Counted from the first letter of the stretch, positions 18,317 through 28,015 are shown. The stretch is DNA of 64,000 nucleotides from Amycolatopsis sp. EV170708-02-1 (GCF_022479115.1 NZ_CP092497.1:2294001-2358000), one strand, 5' to 3'. Notes: generated by a model not told the origin, from the sequence alone. Numbers and translations: made by a program.

Positions 18317-19719
18317 GCCGTCGCTCCCGGTCGGGGCAGGCGCAACGTGAACACCGCGCCACCGTCGGCACCGTTGGCCGCGCTCAAGGTGCCGCCGTGC
18401 AGACGTGCGTTCTCCCAGGCGATCGCCAGCCCGAGCCCGCTGCCCCCGGACCTCGTCCTGGCCGAATCCGCCTTGTAGAACCGGTCGAACACATGCGGCA
18501 GCACGTCGGACGCCAGCCCGGGACCGCGATCCGAGACCTCCAGCGTGATCTGCTCCCCCGCTTCGAAAAGCCGGAGCGTGACGGGCTTTTCCCCGTGCCG
18601 CAACGCGTTCCCGACCAGATTCGCCACGATGACGTCCACCCGCCGCGGATCGCACTCGGCGAAGATGCCGGAGGGCAGGTCTCCCTCCACCTCGCCCGTC
18701 CAGCCCCGGATGCGCAGGCTCGCCGCGATCACCTCGGCGACGTCGACTTCTTCCGGTGCCAGCGCGGCGGCCCCGGCGTCGAAGCGGGAGACCTCGATGA
18801 GGTCGTTCACCAGCCGCGTCAGATTGTGCGTCTCCTCGATGCTCATCTTCGCCGCGCGCCCGGCGTCCCCGGGCAGCCTCGACGCCTCCTGCTCCAGCAC
18901 GTCCGCGACCGCGGTCATCGCGGCCAGCGGGGTGCGCAGTTCGTGCGAGACGTCGGCGACGAACCGCCGCGCGTCGGATTCCATCCGTTCCAGCTCGCCG
19001 ACGTGGCGTTCGAGCGACTCGGCCGTCTCGTTGAACGTCCGCGCCACCCCGGCCAGCTCGTCCGAGCCGCGGACGCTGACCCTGGCCCGCAGATCACCCT
19101 TGCCCAGCCGCAGCGCCGCGTCGCCCAGCTCCCGCACCGGCCGCAGGACCCCGCGGGCGGCCAGCAGCGCCAGCCCGATGGCGAAAACCAGCGCCACGCC
19201 GCCGATCAGCCAGGCCCGGGCGGCGAGTTCACCGATGTTCTGCTGCTCCGGTACCAGCCAGCGGGCCACGTAGGCCTCGATTCCGGAGGCCTGCCGCTTG
19301 CCGTTCGGAAGGACGACGGTGAACGCGGTTCCCACCACCAGCATCGGTGTCCCTTCGGACATGACCCGCTGCCAGGCGACCGACCCCGACTTGACCTCCG
19401 CCCGGAGCTCCGGCGAGATCAGCGCTCGCATCTGCTCGCTCCCGACCGCCTTGTCCTCGTAGAAGACCAGGGAGTTCAGGTCGCGATCCGCCAGTTCCCC
19501 GCTGATCCGGTGCAGCGTCCCGTCGCTCGGCGGCAGCGGGCCGAGCGGATACAGCGCGGTGGCCTTGTCGACCAGGACGCGGGCGGTGGCGTCCTGTGCC
19601 TGCTGGAGGATCAGTGTCCGGGACTGGACATAGGTGCCGCCGGCGACCGTCGCGGCGGTGATCACGACCAACAGGCTGAACGCCACCAGCAGACGTGTCC
19701 GCAGACCCCAGAACTTCAC
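18313..19719 (-). CDS. Two-component sensor histidine kinase
   Basis: Membrane sensor kinase of 468 residues. TM1 is at about residues 8-30 (LLVAFSLLVVITAATVAGG), followed by an extracytoplasmic domain of about 140 residues. TM2 is near residue 175 (LIGGVALVFAIGLALLAARG). A HAMP domain follows, then HisKA with phospho-acceptor His259 in FVADVSHELRTPL. The ATPase domain has the N-box NLVGNALRHG and G-boxes DRGPGL and GSGLGLAI. The GTG at 19719 overlaps the response-regulator stop by 4 bp. The layout resembles MtrB. The signal is unknown. Confidence 0.93.
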   Translation of the reverse strand: MKFWGLRTRLLVAFSLLVVITAATVAGGTYVQSRTLILQQAQDATARVLVDKATALYPLGPLPPSDGTLHRISGELADRDLNSLVFYEDKAVGSEQMRALISPELRAEVKSGSVAWQRVMSEGTPMLVVGTAFTVVLPNGKRQASGIEAYVARWLVPEQQNIGELAARAWLIGGVALVFAIGLALLAARGVLRPVRELGDAALRLGKGDLRARVSVRGSDELAGVARTFNETAESLERHVGELERMESDARRFVADVSHELRTPLAAMTAVADVLEQEASRLPGDAGRAAKMSIEETHNLTRLVNDLIEVSRFDAGAAALAPEEVDVAEVIAASLRIRGWTGEVEGDLPSGIFAECDPRRVDVIVANLVGNALRHGEKPVTLRLFEAGEQITLEVSDRGPGLASDVLPHVFDRFYKADSARTRSGGSGLGLAIAWENARLHGGTLSAANGADGGAVFTLRLPRPGATA

Positions 19720-20408
19720 AGCGGCCCGAACCGGTAGCCGAATCCCCGGACCGTCTGCACGTACACCGGCGCGGACGAGTCGTCCTCGATCTTCGCGCGG
19801 AGCCGCTGCACACAGGCGTCGACGACCCTGGAGTCGCCGAAGTAGCCGTGCTCCCACACGCTTTCCAGCAGGTACTGGCGGCTGAGCACCCGGCCGGGCA
19901 CCTGCGAGAGTTCCAGCAGCAGCCGGAGCTCGGTCGGGGCGAGGGCGACGGGATCGCCGGCCTTGGTCACCGTCAGCCCGGCGCGGTCGATGCCGAGATC
20001 GCCGTGGCGCTCGATCTCGGTCTGTGCGGGCACCGCGGGCGCCGGTTGCCCGGTCCGCCGCAGCACCGCGCGGATCCGCGCCTCCAGCACCTGGGCCCTG
20101 GCGGGTTTGACCACGTAGTCGTCCGCGCCGGCGGCGAGCCCGGCCACCACGTCGATGTCCTCGTTGCGCGCGGTGAGCATGATGATCGGCAGATCCCCCG
20201 CCGCGCGGATCCGGCGGCAGACCTCGAAGCCGTCGAGTCCGGGCAGCATGAGGTCCAGCACCACGATGTCCGGCGGGCGCGACGCGAGCCGGGCGAGCCC
20301 TTCCTCGCCGGTGGCCACCGCGTCGACCGCGTGGCCACGTCCGCCCAGCGCCATGCTGAGCCCGTCACGCACGGCCTGATCGTCCTCGATGAGCAGCACC
20401 CTGGGCAT
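19716..20408 (-). CDS. OmpR-family response regulator
   Basis: DNA-binding regulator of 230 residues phosphorylated by the adjacent kinase. The receiver domain starts MPRVLLIEDDQAVRDGL with acidic pocket D9/D10, phospho-acceptor Asp52 in IVVLDLMLPG, and Lys in VVKPA. The C-terminal winged helix contains LAPTELRLLLEL and VRGFGYRFGPL. The ATG at 20408 was chosen because it begins exactly at the receiver strand; longer upstream readings add low-complexity sequence. It is the first gene of the three-gene operon. The 196-bp divergent gap to the VanY-like gene shows no clear operator to me. Confidence 0.93.
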   Translation of the reverse strand: MPRVLLIEDDQAVRDGLSMALGGRGHAVDAVATGEEGLARLASRPPDIVVLDLMLPGLDGFEVCRRIRAAGDLPIIMLTARNEDIDVVAGLAAGADDYVVKPARAQVLEARIRAVLRRTGQPAPAVPAQTEIERHGDLGIDRAGLTVTKAGDPVALAPTELRLLLELSQVPGRVLSRQYLLESVWEHGYFGDSRVVDACVQRLRAKIEDDSSAPVYVQTVRGFGYRFGPL

Positions 20409-20604
20409 GCCGACGACTATCGCAGCGCCGGACGGAATCCGCTCGTCCATGACACGCCATGATGCCCATCCTGTTTCCGCGGGACGTCCACGGAATGTCA
20501 TCGTTGCGTCACGGCGCGATCCGTGCGGAACGGTGACATTTTCGTCGGCGTCCGCGCACGTCGCCGCGATCGGGTTCGGACAGGCGGCGGCGACCGTTGA
20601 CGGC

Positions 20605-21135
20605 ATGAAGGAACTCGTGCTCGCCGCGATCACCCGCGTCCTCGCGGTACTGCTGCTGATCCCGGCGTGGCTGGCCTCCCCCGGCCAGGCCCGCCGTCTC
20701 GCCTGCGGATGGGCGCTTTCGCTCCGGTTCCCCGCCGAGAACCTCGCCGGGCTCACCGCCGGAACGCTCGCCGCGTTCGCCGACGCCAGGACCGAGGCGT
20801 TCTGGCGGCATCGCACGCTTCTCGGCGTCACCTCGGGGCATCGGGACGCGGCCGAGCAGCATCGGCTGTTCCTCGACGAGGCCGGGCGAGGGGGAAAGCG
20901 TGTCCTGCCGCCCCAGGATTCCGCGCACGTCAGCGGTACCGCGCTGGATGTGCGGCCGCGTGAGGGCGCGCAGTGGCTCGAAGACCATGGCGCCCGCTTC
21001 GCGCTCTACCGGATCTACGACAACGAATGGTGGCACTTCGAGTACCGGCCCGGCGAGGCCCCGCCCGCGCGGCTGCCGCATCCCGGCTGGCGGATGACGC
21101 ACTCGCGTACCAGCGAACAGCCGGGGCCGTGGTGA
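20605..21135 (+). CDS. VanY-like D-alanyl-D-alanine carboxypeptidase (peptidase M15)
   Basis: Predicted exported zinc carboxypeptidase acting on peptidoglycan stem peptides. It has 176 residues with an N-terminal signal or membrane segment MKELVLAAITRVLAVLLLIP. The M15B motifs appear in order: TSGHRDAAEQH, SAHVSGTALDV (zinc ligands His108 and the following Asp) and NEWWHFEYRPG (third zinc ligand and catalytic Glu). It diverges from the two-component operon, so cell-wall control by that system is possible but not shown. It ends 15 bp from the convergent oxidoreductase gene. Confidence 0.9.
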   Translation: MKELVLAAITRVLAVLLLIPAWLASPGQARRLACGWALSLRFPAENLAGLTAGTLAAFADARTEAFWRHRTLLGVTSGHRDAAEQHRLFLDEAGRGGKRVLPPQDSAHVSGTALDVRPREGAQWLEDHGARFALYRIYDNEWWHFEYRPGEAPPARLPHPGWRMTHSRTSEQPGPW

Positions 21136-21150
21136 ACCGGATCGCGCCAC

Positions 21151-22167
21151 TCACACCGGAACTCCGAACCCCTCCACCGTCACCCGTGGTGCCAGCGCCG
21201 CCAGGAAGCCGGCCGCGTCGAAGATCTCGCCCGCCGACACGACCCCGGTCGCCTTGGTCCGCCCGTCGAGCACACGCTCGGCGGCCTCCACCACCAACGG
21301 TGCCGTGATCGCGTAGATGTCCTGCCCCCGCGCGACGATCCGCCGTTCCTCACCGCCGGACCGCACGACGACGTCGACCACGAACTCCTGCGAAGACGGG
21401 CCGTCCGCGGCGCGGGTCGGCGTCTCGGGCGTCACCACCTCCCGAGCCGCGTTCACGGTCATGTACGTGGTCACTTCGGGAATGTCGAGATGGCTCGGGA
21501 CGGTAACGACGTCGGCCATCGTGAACTCGCCGAGCACGGCACGGGTCCCGAGCGGTGCGGGGAAATCCCAGTCCAGCTCCGGCAGCGCGTCGTCACGGCG
21601 TTCGATCCGGCCGCCGGAGAACCGGATCCGCTTGCCGTCGCGCCGTTCCCGCGAGACCCTCCCCGCCGCCCGGGTCCCTTCCGTCGGATGCCAGCTGCTC
21701 AACGCGTAGGCGACGTGTGCTTCGTCCGCGGACGTCCACTCGCCCATCGCGGCGGTGACCATCAGGTCGCCGAGCCCGCCGAAGAACGCCATCGCCGGGA
21801 TCACCGTCGCGCCCTCGGCCCGGTCGCGGAATTCCGCGAAGGTGTCCATGTTCGCTTCGAGTTCCGCGGCCACGTCCAGGTACGGGATGCCCGCCCGCAG
21901 CGCCGCTTCGATCACCGGGGCGGCGGTGTCGGCGAACGGTCCGGCGGCGTTGATCACCGCGTCCGCGCCCGCTAACGCGCGGTCGAGCGAACCCGCGTCG
22001 CCGACCGAAGCCTGCCGGATCTCGACGTCGGGCCAAGGCAGGCCGCGCAGCTTGGTCTCGTCGCGCCCCACGGCGAGCACGCCGAATCCGCGCTCGCGCA
22101 ATTCCGCCACCACGAACCGCCCGGTGTGCCCGTAGGCCCCGAACACCGCGACGTCGTACGTACCCAT
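21151..22167 (-). CDS. Saccharopine dehydrogenase-like NAD(P)-binding oxidoreductase
   Basis: Protein of 338 residues with an N-terminal Rossmann fold (YDVAVFGAYGHTGRFVVAEL, i.e. GAYGHTG dinucleotide loop) followed by DVEIRQASVGD, DAVINAAGPFADT and PYLDVAAELE. This is the pattern of saccharopine-dehydrogenase-like and trans-acting enoyl reductase proteins. The ribosome site CAGGAG lies six bases before the ATG at 22167. It is divergent from the AraC-type regulator across 99 bp, suggesting that regulator controls it. The substrate cannot be told from sequence. Confidence 0.85.
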   Translation of the reverse strand: MGTYDVAVFGAYGHTGRFVVAELRERGFGVLAVGRDETKLRGLPWPDVEIRQASVGDAGSLDRALAGADAVINAAGPFADTAAPVIEAALRAGIPYLDVAAELEANMDTFAEFRDRAEGATVIPAMAFFGGLGDLMVTAAMGEWTSADEAHVAYALSSWHPTEGTRAAGRVSRERRDGKRIRFSGGRIERRDDALPELDWDFPAPLGTRAVLGEFTMADVVTVPSHLDIPEVTTYMTVNAAREVVTPETPTRAADGPSSQEFVVDVVVRSGGEERRIVARGQDIYAITAPLVVEAAERVLDGRTKATGVVSAGEIFDAAGFLAALAPRVTVEGFGVPV

Positions 22168-22266
22168 GGTTTCTCCTGCCCTCGGTTGATCCACTGTGGA
22201 CCATCCTGTCCACGGAGCCCGCCGATCGACAGTGTCCGGAACGCCATCATGCGTACACTTTCGGAC

Positions 22267-23199
22267 ATGAGCACGGTCGCCCTCGCCGCCACGGACGGCA
22301 TGCTGCAGTTCGAACTGTCCATCGCCCACGAGGTCTTCGACACGGGCCTGTACGAATTCGGTGTCCACGGCTCGAAGCCGGTGAAGGTCGGGCGCTTCCT
22401 GCTCGAACCGGATCACGGGCTCGAAAGCCTCGCGCGCGCCGGCACCGTCATCGTCCCCGGCTGGGCCGACATCGACGTCGATCCGCCCGCGGACCTGGTC
22501 GAGGCGGTGCGCGCCGCCCACGAAGCGGGCGCGCGGGTCGCCTCCCTGTGCACGGGCGCGTTCGTCCTGGCGGCCGCCGGCCTGCTCGACGGCCGCCGCG
22601 CGACGACACATTGGGCGCACACCGATGTCCTCGCCGCCCGGTATCCGGCCGTCGAGGTCGATCCGGACGTCCTCTACGTCGACAACGGCAGCGTGCTCAC
22701 CTCGGCGGGCAAGGCCGCCGCGATGGACCTGTGCCTGCACCTGGTCCGTCGCGACCACGGGTCGGCGGCCGCGAACACCGTCGCCCGGCGCCTGGTCGTC
22801 CCGCCGCACCGCGCGGGCGGGCAGGCCCAGTTCGTCACCACCCCGGTGCCCGACCAGGACGACCATCCGCTCGGCGGGCTGCTCCCCTGGATCACCGAAC
22901 GGCTGGACCGGCCGCTGACCGTCGAGGACCTCGCCCGGCAGGCCACCATGAGTTCCCGCAACCTGGCCCGGCATTTCCGGTCGGCGACCGGGACGACGCC
23001 GCTGCGCTGGCTGCTGATCCAGCGCATCCGCCGCGCGCAGGAACTCCTGGAGCGGACCGACGACAGCGTCGACCTGATCGCGGAGGCCACCGGGATGCGC
23101 ACCGCCGCGACGTTGCGGCGGCATTTCAACCGGACCGTCGGCGTGCCGCCGGACACCTACCGGCGCACCTTCCGCGCGACTAACGCAGACGTGCCGTGA
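22267..23199 (+). CDS. GlxA-type AraC-family transcriptional regulator
   Basis: Transcription regulator of 310 residues. The first 170 residues form a DJ-1/PfpI-like domain (FELSIAHEVF, VIVPGWADI, VASLCTGAFVLAAAGLLDGRRATTHW). The C-terminal 100 residues form the AraC double helix-turn-helix (LTVEDLARQATMSSRNLARHF, TGTTPLRWLLIQRIRRAQELL). An in-frame ATG at 22249 is possible, but 22267 begins exactly at the conserved domain. Imperfect arms TGTCCG (22233) and CGGACA (22262) flank the start and may be an operator. The 3' end overlaps the convergent SGNH esterase by 20 bp. Confidence 0.9.
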   Translation: MSTVALAATDGMLQFELSIAHEVFDTGLYEFGVHGSKPVKVGRFLLEPDHGLESLARAGTVIVPGWADIDVDPPADLVEAVRAAHEAGARVASLCTGAFVLAAAGLLDGRRATTHWAHTDVLAARYPAVEVDPDVLYVDNGSVLTSAGKAAAMDLCLHLVRRDHGSAAANTVARRLVVPPHRAGGQAQFVTTPVPDQDDHPLGGLLPWITERLDRPLTVEDLARQATMSSRNLARHFRSATGTTPLRWLLIQRIRRAQELLERTDDSVDLIAEATGMRTAATLRRHFNRTVGVPPDTYRRTFRATNADVP

Positions 23200-24001
23200 T
23201 CAGGTCCGCGACGGCCGCCATCCCGGCCTCGTTCGGGTGGTACGGCACGCGGCCCTGCGCGGCCGGGTAGCGCTCCATCCACGGCACGGCGGCGCAGGCG
23301 TCGTGCTCCGCGCTGGCCGCGGCCGCCGGGATCAGGGTGGCCCGCTCGTCGCGCGCCGCCCGCCGGGTCGCCGCCGCCAGCCGGTCCGCCACCTCGCGTT
23401 CGAAGGCGAGTTGCTCCGGAGTGAGCGGGACGCCGTCGCAGGCGGGCCGGGTGCCCGGCACGATCGTCAGGTAGTCGACGACCAGCACGCGTGCCCGCGG
23501 CGCGCGGCGATGGACCGCCTCGATGACGGCGCCGATCTTCTCGTGCACGGTGGTGAGCGCTGTGCGGACGGCGTTTCGGTCGACCTGGCCGCAGTTCGTG
23601 CCGCCGGTGTTCTGGCAGCCGTAAGCGAACAGGCTCCCGACATAGCCGACGTCGTTGCCGCCGATGGTGATCGTCACGAGCCGGGTGTCCCGGGTGACGG
23701 CCTCGATCTGCGGCGGCTGCCCGGCCTGCCCGGTGGTGAGGATGTTCGCCGTCGTCGCGCCGCTGCAGGTGACATCGGTGAGGGCCAGACCGCGTTCCCC
23801 GGCGACGAGACTCGCGTAGTTCTTCGTCGAACGTCCGCACGCCGCCGGGGTTCCGGGCTGTTGTGGCGGGATTCCCGGCCCCGCCGCGAAGGAACTGCCC
23901 ATCGCGACGTAGCGGGCGGGCGCGTCCGCTTGTGCGGGTGGGGTGGCCAGGAAACCGAGCGAGGCCGCGGCGAGCACCGCGGCGGATATCCGCTTGAACA
24001 T
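23180..24001 (-). CDS. Secreted SGNH/GDSL-family esterase or lipase
   Basis: Exported hydrolase of 273 residues. The signal peptide MFKRISAAVLAAASLGFLATPPAQA has an AQA cleavage site. SGNH blocks are present: YVAMGSSFAAGPG (nucleophile Ser), the CSGAT Gly block, TITIGGNDVGY (Asn) and YHPNEAGM (catalytic His). Six or more Cys suggest disulphides as in Streptomyces secreted lipases. It starts 10 bp after the carboxyltransferase stop, with a ribosome site overlapping that stop, so it appears to be the last gene of the malonate operon. An actual lipid substrate is not established. Confidence 0.9.
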   Translation of the reverse strand: MFKRISAAVLAAASLGFLATPPAQADAPARYVAMGSSFAAGPGIPPQQPGTPAACGRSTKNYASLVAGERGLALTDVTCSGATTANILTTGQAGQPPQIEAVTRDTRLVTITIGGNDVGYVGSLFAYGCQNTGGTNCGQVDRNAVRTALTTVHEKIGAVIEAVHRRAPRARVLVVDYLTIVPGTRPACDGVPLTPEQLAFEREVADRLAAATRRAARDERATLIPAAAASAEHDACAAVPWMERYPAAQGRVPYHPNEAGMAAVADLITARLR

Positions 24002-24011
24002 GTCGAACCCC

Positions 24012-25268
24012 TTATCTCACGAAGGTGACCGGTTCCGGTCCCGCGATGCCGTCGATGGCACCGAGGGCGAGCAGATCTTCGGGGCGTGGCTTGAGCGCGT
24101 CGGCGAGCGCGGGGACGTCTTCGTGGCCCCGCTTGAGGATCCCGGCCGCCAGTTCCGGGGCGATGACGGAGAAACAGGCGTCCGGGGTGAGCCAGATCCG
24201 GTCCGCCGAGCAGAAGGCGAGCGCGCCGCCCGATCCTCCTTCACCGATCACCAGGGTAGTGATCGGCACCTGCGCCGACGCGATCGTGCCGAACAGTCCG
24301 GCGATCGCGTTCCCGGCGCCGCCTATCTCCGCCGCCGGATCGGCGGCCGCGCCCGGGGTGTCGACGAGTGTCAGTACCGGCAGCCCCAGCCGGTCGGCGA
24401 GACGGATCAGCCGGGTCGCCGACCGGAAACCGCCGGGTGCGGTCGCCGTCCCGGTCTGCGCCGCGAACGCGATCGCCCGTCCGCCCCGGCTGCCGATCCC
24501 GCAGACGGCGCCGTCGTCGGCACCGCCTCGGAGGGTGACGCGGGTGTCGAAGTAGTCGCGGAGGTAGGCGTCCGCGCGGGGCCGGTCCGCCGATCGGGCA
24601 CGCTCGACGGCCCGCCAGCCGTCCGGCGCGGGATCGAGGGCGCCGAGCGCGCGAGGCAGATCCGCCGGACGGTTCCGGGAACCGCCGGTCAGCAGGCCGA
24701 GCCAGACCTCCAGCCGGTCGGCGATCGCCTCCTCGGCCACCAGTTCGTCGACATATCCGGCCGCGAACTGGTTTTCCGCCGTATAAGCGGGATCGTCGGC
24801 GTACCGCGGCGGCCGGACCCGGCGTCCGGCGAAGCCCACCTGGGCGCCGGGCACGGCGAGCACGACATCGGCGTCGGCGCCGAGTGACGCCCAAACCCCG
24901 CCGGTGGTGGGGTGCCGCGCGACGGTGATGTGCGGCAGTCCTTCTTCCCGCAACCGCGCGAGACCGCGCGCGATCCGTTGCAGTTGCCGCAGCGCGGGAA
25001 CACCTTCCTGCATCCGCGTGCCGCCCGTGGACAACAGGGACACGACGGGAAGCCGGTGTAAGCGGGCCTGATCAAGCGCCTCTTCGAGCAGCGCGCCGGT
25101 CCTGGTGCCGACCGAGCCGCCGAGGAAACCGAACTCGAAGCGGATCGTCACGACCTCGTGGCCGCCGATCTTCGCGCGCTCCCAGACGACCGACTCGTCC
25201 GTGCCCGTACGTTCCCTGGCGCGGGCCAGCGCATCGGCGTAACCGTCCCAGCCCAGCGGGTCAGTCAT
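24012..25268 (-). CDS. Fused acyl-CoA carboxyltransferase (beta and alpha halves in one chain)
   Basis: Biotin-dependent-type carboxyltransferase of 418 residues. The N-terminal half is AccD-like (VTIRFEFGFLGGSVGTRTG, LLSTGGTRMQEGVPAL, HPTTGGVWASLGADAD). The C-terminal half is AccA-like (LPVLTLVDTPGAAADP, IGEGGSGGALAF). The ATG at 25268 overlaps the matB stop by 8 bp. Known relatives include acetyl/propionyl-CoA carboxylase subunits and malonate decarboxylase MdcD/E. Beside MatB and a malonate carrier it may decarboxylate malonyl-CoA or pass its carboxyl group on, but no biotin-carrier or biotin-carboxylase gene is in the window. Confidence 0.85.
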   Translation of the reverse strand: MTDPLGWDGYADALARARERTGTDESVVWERAKIGGHEVVTIRFEFGFLGGSVGTRTGALLEEALDQARLHRLPVVSLLSTGGTRMQEGVPALRQLQRIARGLARLREEGLPHITVARHPTTGGVWASLGADADVVLAVPGAQVGFAGRRVRPPRYADDPAYTAENQFAAGYVDELVAEEAIADRLEVWLGLLTGGSRNRPADLPRALGALDPAPDGWRAVERARSADRPRADAYLRDYFDTRVTLRGGADDGAVCGIGSRGGRAIAFAAQTGTATAPGGFRSATRLIRLADRLGLPVLTLVDTPGAAADPAAEIGGAGNAIAGLFGTIASAQVPITTLVIGEGGSGGALAFCSADRIWLTPDACFSVIAPELAAGILKRGHEDVPALADALKPRPEDLLALGAIDGIAGPEPVTFVR

Positions 25269-26676
25269 GGAGCGCCCGCTTGAGGACCTTGCCCATCTCG
25301 TTGCGGGGCAACGCTTCCAGGTAGCGCACCACACGCGGCCGCTTATGCGGTGACAGCAGCCCGGCGACGTGGTCGGCGAGTTCGCCCGCCGTCGGCTTGT
25401 CCGCGGCGGGGACGATCCAGGCCACGATGCGCTCGCCGAGGTCGTCGTCCGGTTCCCCGGTGACGGCCGCTTCGGCGACCCCCGGATGCTCCAGCAGCGC
25501 GTTTTCGATCTCGCCCGCGCCGATCTTGTAGCCGCCGCTCTTGATCAGGTCGGTGGCGCGGCGGCCCACGATGCGCACGTAACCGTCCGGATCGCGCATC
25601 GCCATGTCGCCGGTCTTGAACCATCCGTCGTGCAGCGCGGCTTCCGTGGCGTCCGGCCGGTTCAGGTAGCCGAGGAACAGGTTCGGCCCACGGACCTCGA
25701 TCTCGCCGACCGTCTCGCCGTCGAGCGGTTCCCCGGCGTCGTCGACCAGCCTCAGTTCGACACCGGGCACCGGCGGGCCGACCGCGCCGGGCCGCCGGTC
25801 ACCCGTGGCGCGGACGCCGCAGTTCATCAGTGTCTCGGTCATGCCGTACCGCTCGACGACCCGTTGCCCGGTCGCGGCGGTGATCCGCTCGTGATCGGTC
25901 GCGGGCAGGGCCGCCGAACCCGAGACGAGCAGCCGCGCCGCGCCCACCCCGGCGGCCAGTGCGGGATCGGCCTCGCAGTCGGCCGCCAGCCGGTGATACA
26001 TCGTCGGGACACCGAAGAGCATCGTCCCTTCCCCGGCGAGTTCCTTCGCGGCGGCTTCACTCGAGAACCGCCCGAGGTGGTGCAGCGAGCCGCCCCGACG
26101 CAGCGGGCCGACCACGCCCAGGATCAGGCCGTGCACATGGAAGAGCGGGAGGGCGTGCACGAGGACGTCGGCTTCGGTCCAGTCCCAGATCTCGGCGAGC
26201 GCGTCGAGATTCGACGCCACGGCCCGGCGCGGCAGGAGGACCCCCTTCGGCGGCCCCGTGGTCCCCGAGGTGTAGATGACGAACGCCGGAGCCTCCGGAT
26301 CCGGTTCGCCGCCTCGCCATGGCGTGCCTCCGGTGTCCAGCTCGATCGGAACCCGCCGCAGCGCCCCGAGTTCCGGCGGCAACGCGGCATCCGGCTCGGC
26401 CAGCACGAGATCCGGCGCGCTGTCGGCGACGATATGCGCCAGTTCGCGTGATCCGGCCTTCGGATTGATCGGCACCACCGGGACCCCGGCGGTCAGCGCG
26501 GCGACGATCGCGACACAGGTCCGCAGTGTCGGTGTCGCCCACACCGCGACCCGTGTGCGACCGGCCAGCCCGGCGGCGAGCGGGCCCGCGACGGACGCGA
26601 GTTCGCCGTAGGTCAGGGATTCGTCGCCGAACCGCAGGGCGGCGCGGTCGTTCCCGGCGGTCAGTCCGGACAGCAT
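25261..26676 (-). CDS. matB: Malonyl-CoA synthetase
   Basis: ATP-dependent ligase forming malonyl-CoA from malonate and CoA. It has 471 residues and closely follows Streptomyces MatB along its length: VIYTSGTTGPPKGVLLPRRA, LPLFHVHGLILG, LFGVPTMYHR, LLVSGSAALP, RYGMTETLMN, GWFKTGDMA, GRRATDLIKSGGYKIGAGEIE and catalytic Lys in RNEMGKVLKRAL. The ATG at 26676 has a strong GAGGAGGAG ribosome site and starts 11 bp after the transporter stop. It is the central gene of the operon under the divergent GntR regulator. Confidence 0.95.
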   Translation of the reverse strand: MLSGLTAGNDRAALRFGDESLTYGELASVAGPLAAGLAGRTRVAVWATPTLRTCVAIVAALTAGVPVVPINPKAGSRELAHIVADSAPDLVLAEPDAALPPELGALRRVPIELDTGGTPWRGGEPDPEAPAFVIYTSGTTGPPKGVLLPRRAVASNLDALAEIWDWTEADVLVHALPLFHVHGLILGVVGPLRRGGSLHHLGRFSSEAAAKELAGEGTMLFGVPTMYHRLAADCEADPALAAGVGAARLLVSGSAALPATDHERITAATGQRVVERYGMTETLMNCGVRATGDRRPGAVGPPVPGVELRLVDDAGEPLDGETVGEIEVRGPNLFLGYLNRPDATEAALHDGWFKTGDMAMRDPDGYVRIVGRRATDLIKSGGYKIGAGEIENALLEHPGVAEAAVTGEPDDDLGERIVAWIVPAADKPTAGELADHVAGLLSPHKRPRVVRYLEALPRNEMGKVLKRALHD

Positions 26677-26687
26677 GGATCTCCTCC

Positions 26688-27965
26688 TCAGCCCCAGTTG
26701 GGCACGACGAACACGAGCCAGGCGATCAGTGGCACGACGGCCACCACGAGCGCCCCGTAGACCAGCAGCTGTTTGAAGAACTTGTCGCGGTCGACGTCCT
26801 TCGCATTGGCGAGGACGAGCGCGCCGTTGGTGGAGAAGGGACTGACGTCCACCATCGTCGCCGAGACCGCGAGGGCGGCGATCATGCCGACCGGCCCGAT
26901 CGTGCCCTGCGCCAGGAACGGGACGGCGAGCGGGATGAGCGCGCCCATCAGCCCGACCGAAGACGCGAACGCGGAGACGATACCGCCGATGTAGCAAAGG
27001 AGAAGCGCGGCGAGCAGCGGGATCCCGACGGTGGTGACCGCGTTGCCGACGTAGTCGATGGTGCCGATCTCCTTCAGCACCGCCACGTAGGTCAGCACAC
27101 CGCAGATCAGCAGCACGGTCGGCCAGGTGATCTCGGAGACCGCGGAACGGCTGGTCTTGGGCCACGCGACGCTCAGCAGGACGGCGACGGTGATGGCGGT
27201 CAGTCCGGGGTCGAGGTCGAACACCAGGGTGCCGACGACGAGCGCGACCAGGCCGGTCAGCGTCACGATCTTGGGCCCGTCCAAGGGAATGCGTTGTTCG
27301 TGCGGCAGCGGTTCCTCGTCGGTCTCCGCTCCGCCGGCGCCCGCCGTCACGAGCTGGCGGCGGCGCAGTTTGGTCCCGCCGAGGACGACGAAGAGGACGC
27401 CCGCGATGGCGAGGTTCATGCCCAGGCTCGCGAAGAACAGCACCACGGGACTGCCGTCGATGTGGTTGCGTTCGACGATCCCGTTGACGATCGAGCCGTA
27501 GACGCTGATCGGCGAGAACCCGCCGCCCTGCGCGCCGTGCACCACCATCGCGCCCATCAGCAGCGGGCTGATCTTGTAGCGGGCGGCGAAACCGAGCGCG
27601 ATCGGCGCGACGATCGCGCAGGCCGCCGGGCTCACCGCGCCGATCGCGGTGAGCGCGCCGGTGACCACGAACATCACCCACGGGATGAGCGCGATCCGGC
27701 CGCCGACCAGCCGGACGGCCGCGGCCACCAGCCAGTCGGTGGTGCCGTTCGCCCTGGCGATGGCGAACAGATAGGTGACCCCCACCAGCACCACGAAGAT
27801 GTCGCCGGGGAAGCCGGCGAAGATGCCGTCGGTGTCCAGTCCACCGGCGAGGGTGCCGACGAGGAACGCGCCGGCGAAGGCGAGCGCCCCCATGTTGATC
27901 GAACGGGTCGTGGCGAGGGCGAAGATCACCACGAGGACGAGGATCGAGATCAGCTGGGCGGACAT
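26688..27965 (-). CDS. matC: MatC-type dicarboxylate (malonate) transporter
   Basis: Integral membrane carrier of 425 residues with about 12 hydrophobic helices. The N-terminus MSAQLISILVLVVIFALATT leads into the MatC_N-like region (SINMGALAFAGAFLVGTLAGG, GFPGDIFVVLVGVTYLFAIA) and the conserved GAQGGGFSPISVYGSIVNGI. It is the first gene of the operon, with ribosome site AAGGAGG before the ATG at 27965. Association with matB supports malonate as cargo; a broader dicarboxylate range is possible. Confidence 0.92.
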   Translation of the reverse strand: MSAQLISILVLVVIFALATTRSINMGALAFAGAFLVGTLAGGLDTDGIFAGFPGDIFVVLVGVTYLFAIARANGTTDWLVAAAVRLVGGRIALIPWVMFVVTGALTAIGAVSPAACAIVAPIALGFAARYKISPLLMGAMVVHGAQGGGFSPISVYGSIVNGIVERNHIDGSPVVLFFASLGMNLAIAGVLFVVLGGTKLRRRQLVTAGAGGAETDEEPLPHEQRIPLDGPKIVTLTGLVALVVGTLVFDLDPGLTAITVAVLLSVAWPKTSRSAVSEITWPTVLLICGVLTYVAVLKEIGTIDYVGNAVTTVGIPLLAALLLCYIGGIVSAFASSVGLMGALIPLAVPFLAQGTIGPVGMIAALAVSATMVDVSPFSTNGALVLANAKDVDRDKFFKQLLVYGALVVAVVPLIAWLVFVVPNWG

Positions 27966-28015
27966 GACCGTCCTCCTTGACGGCGGGAGCCCCCTGGCGA
28001 GTGGCCGAGTGGACT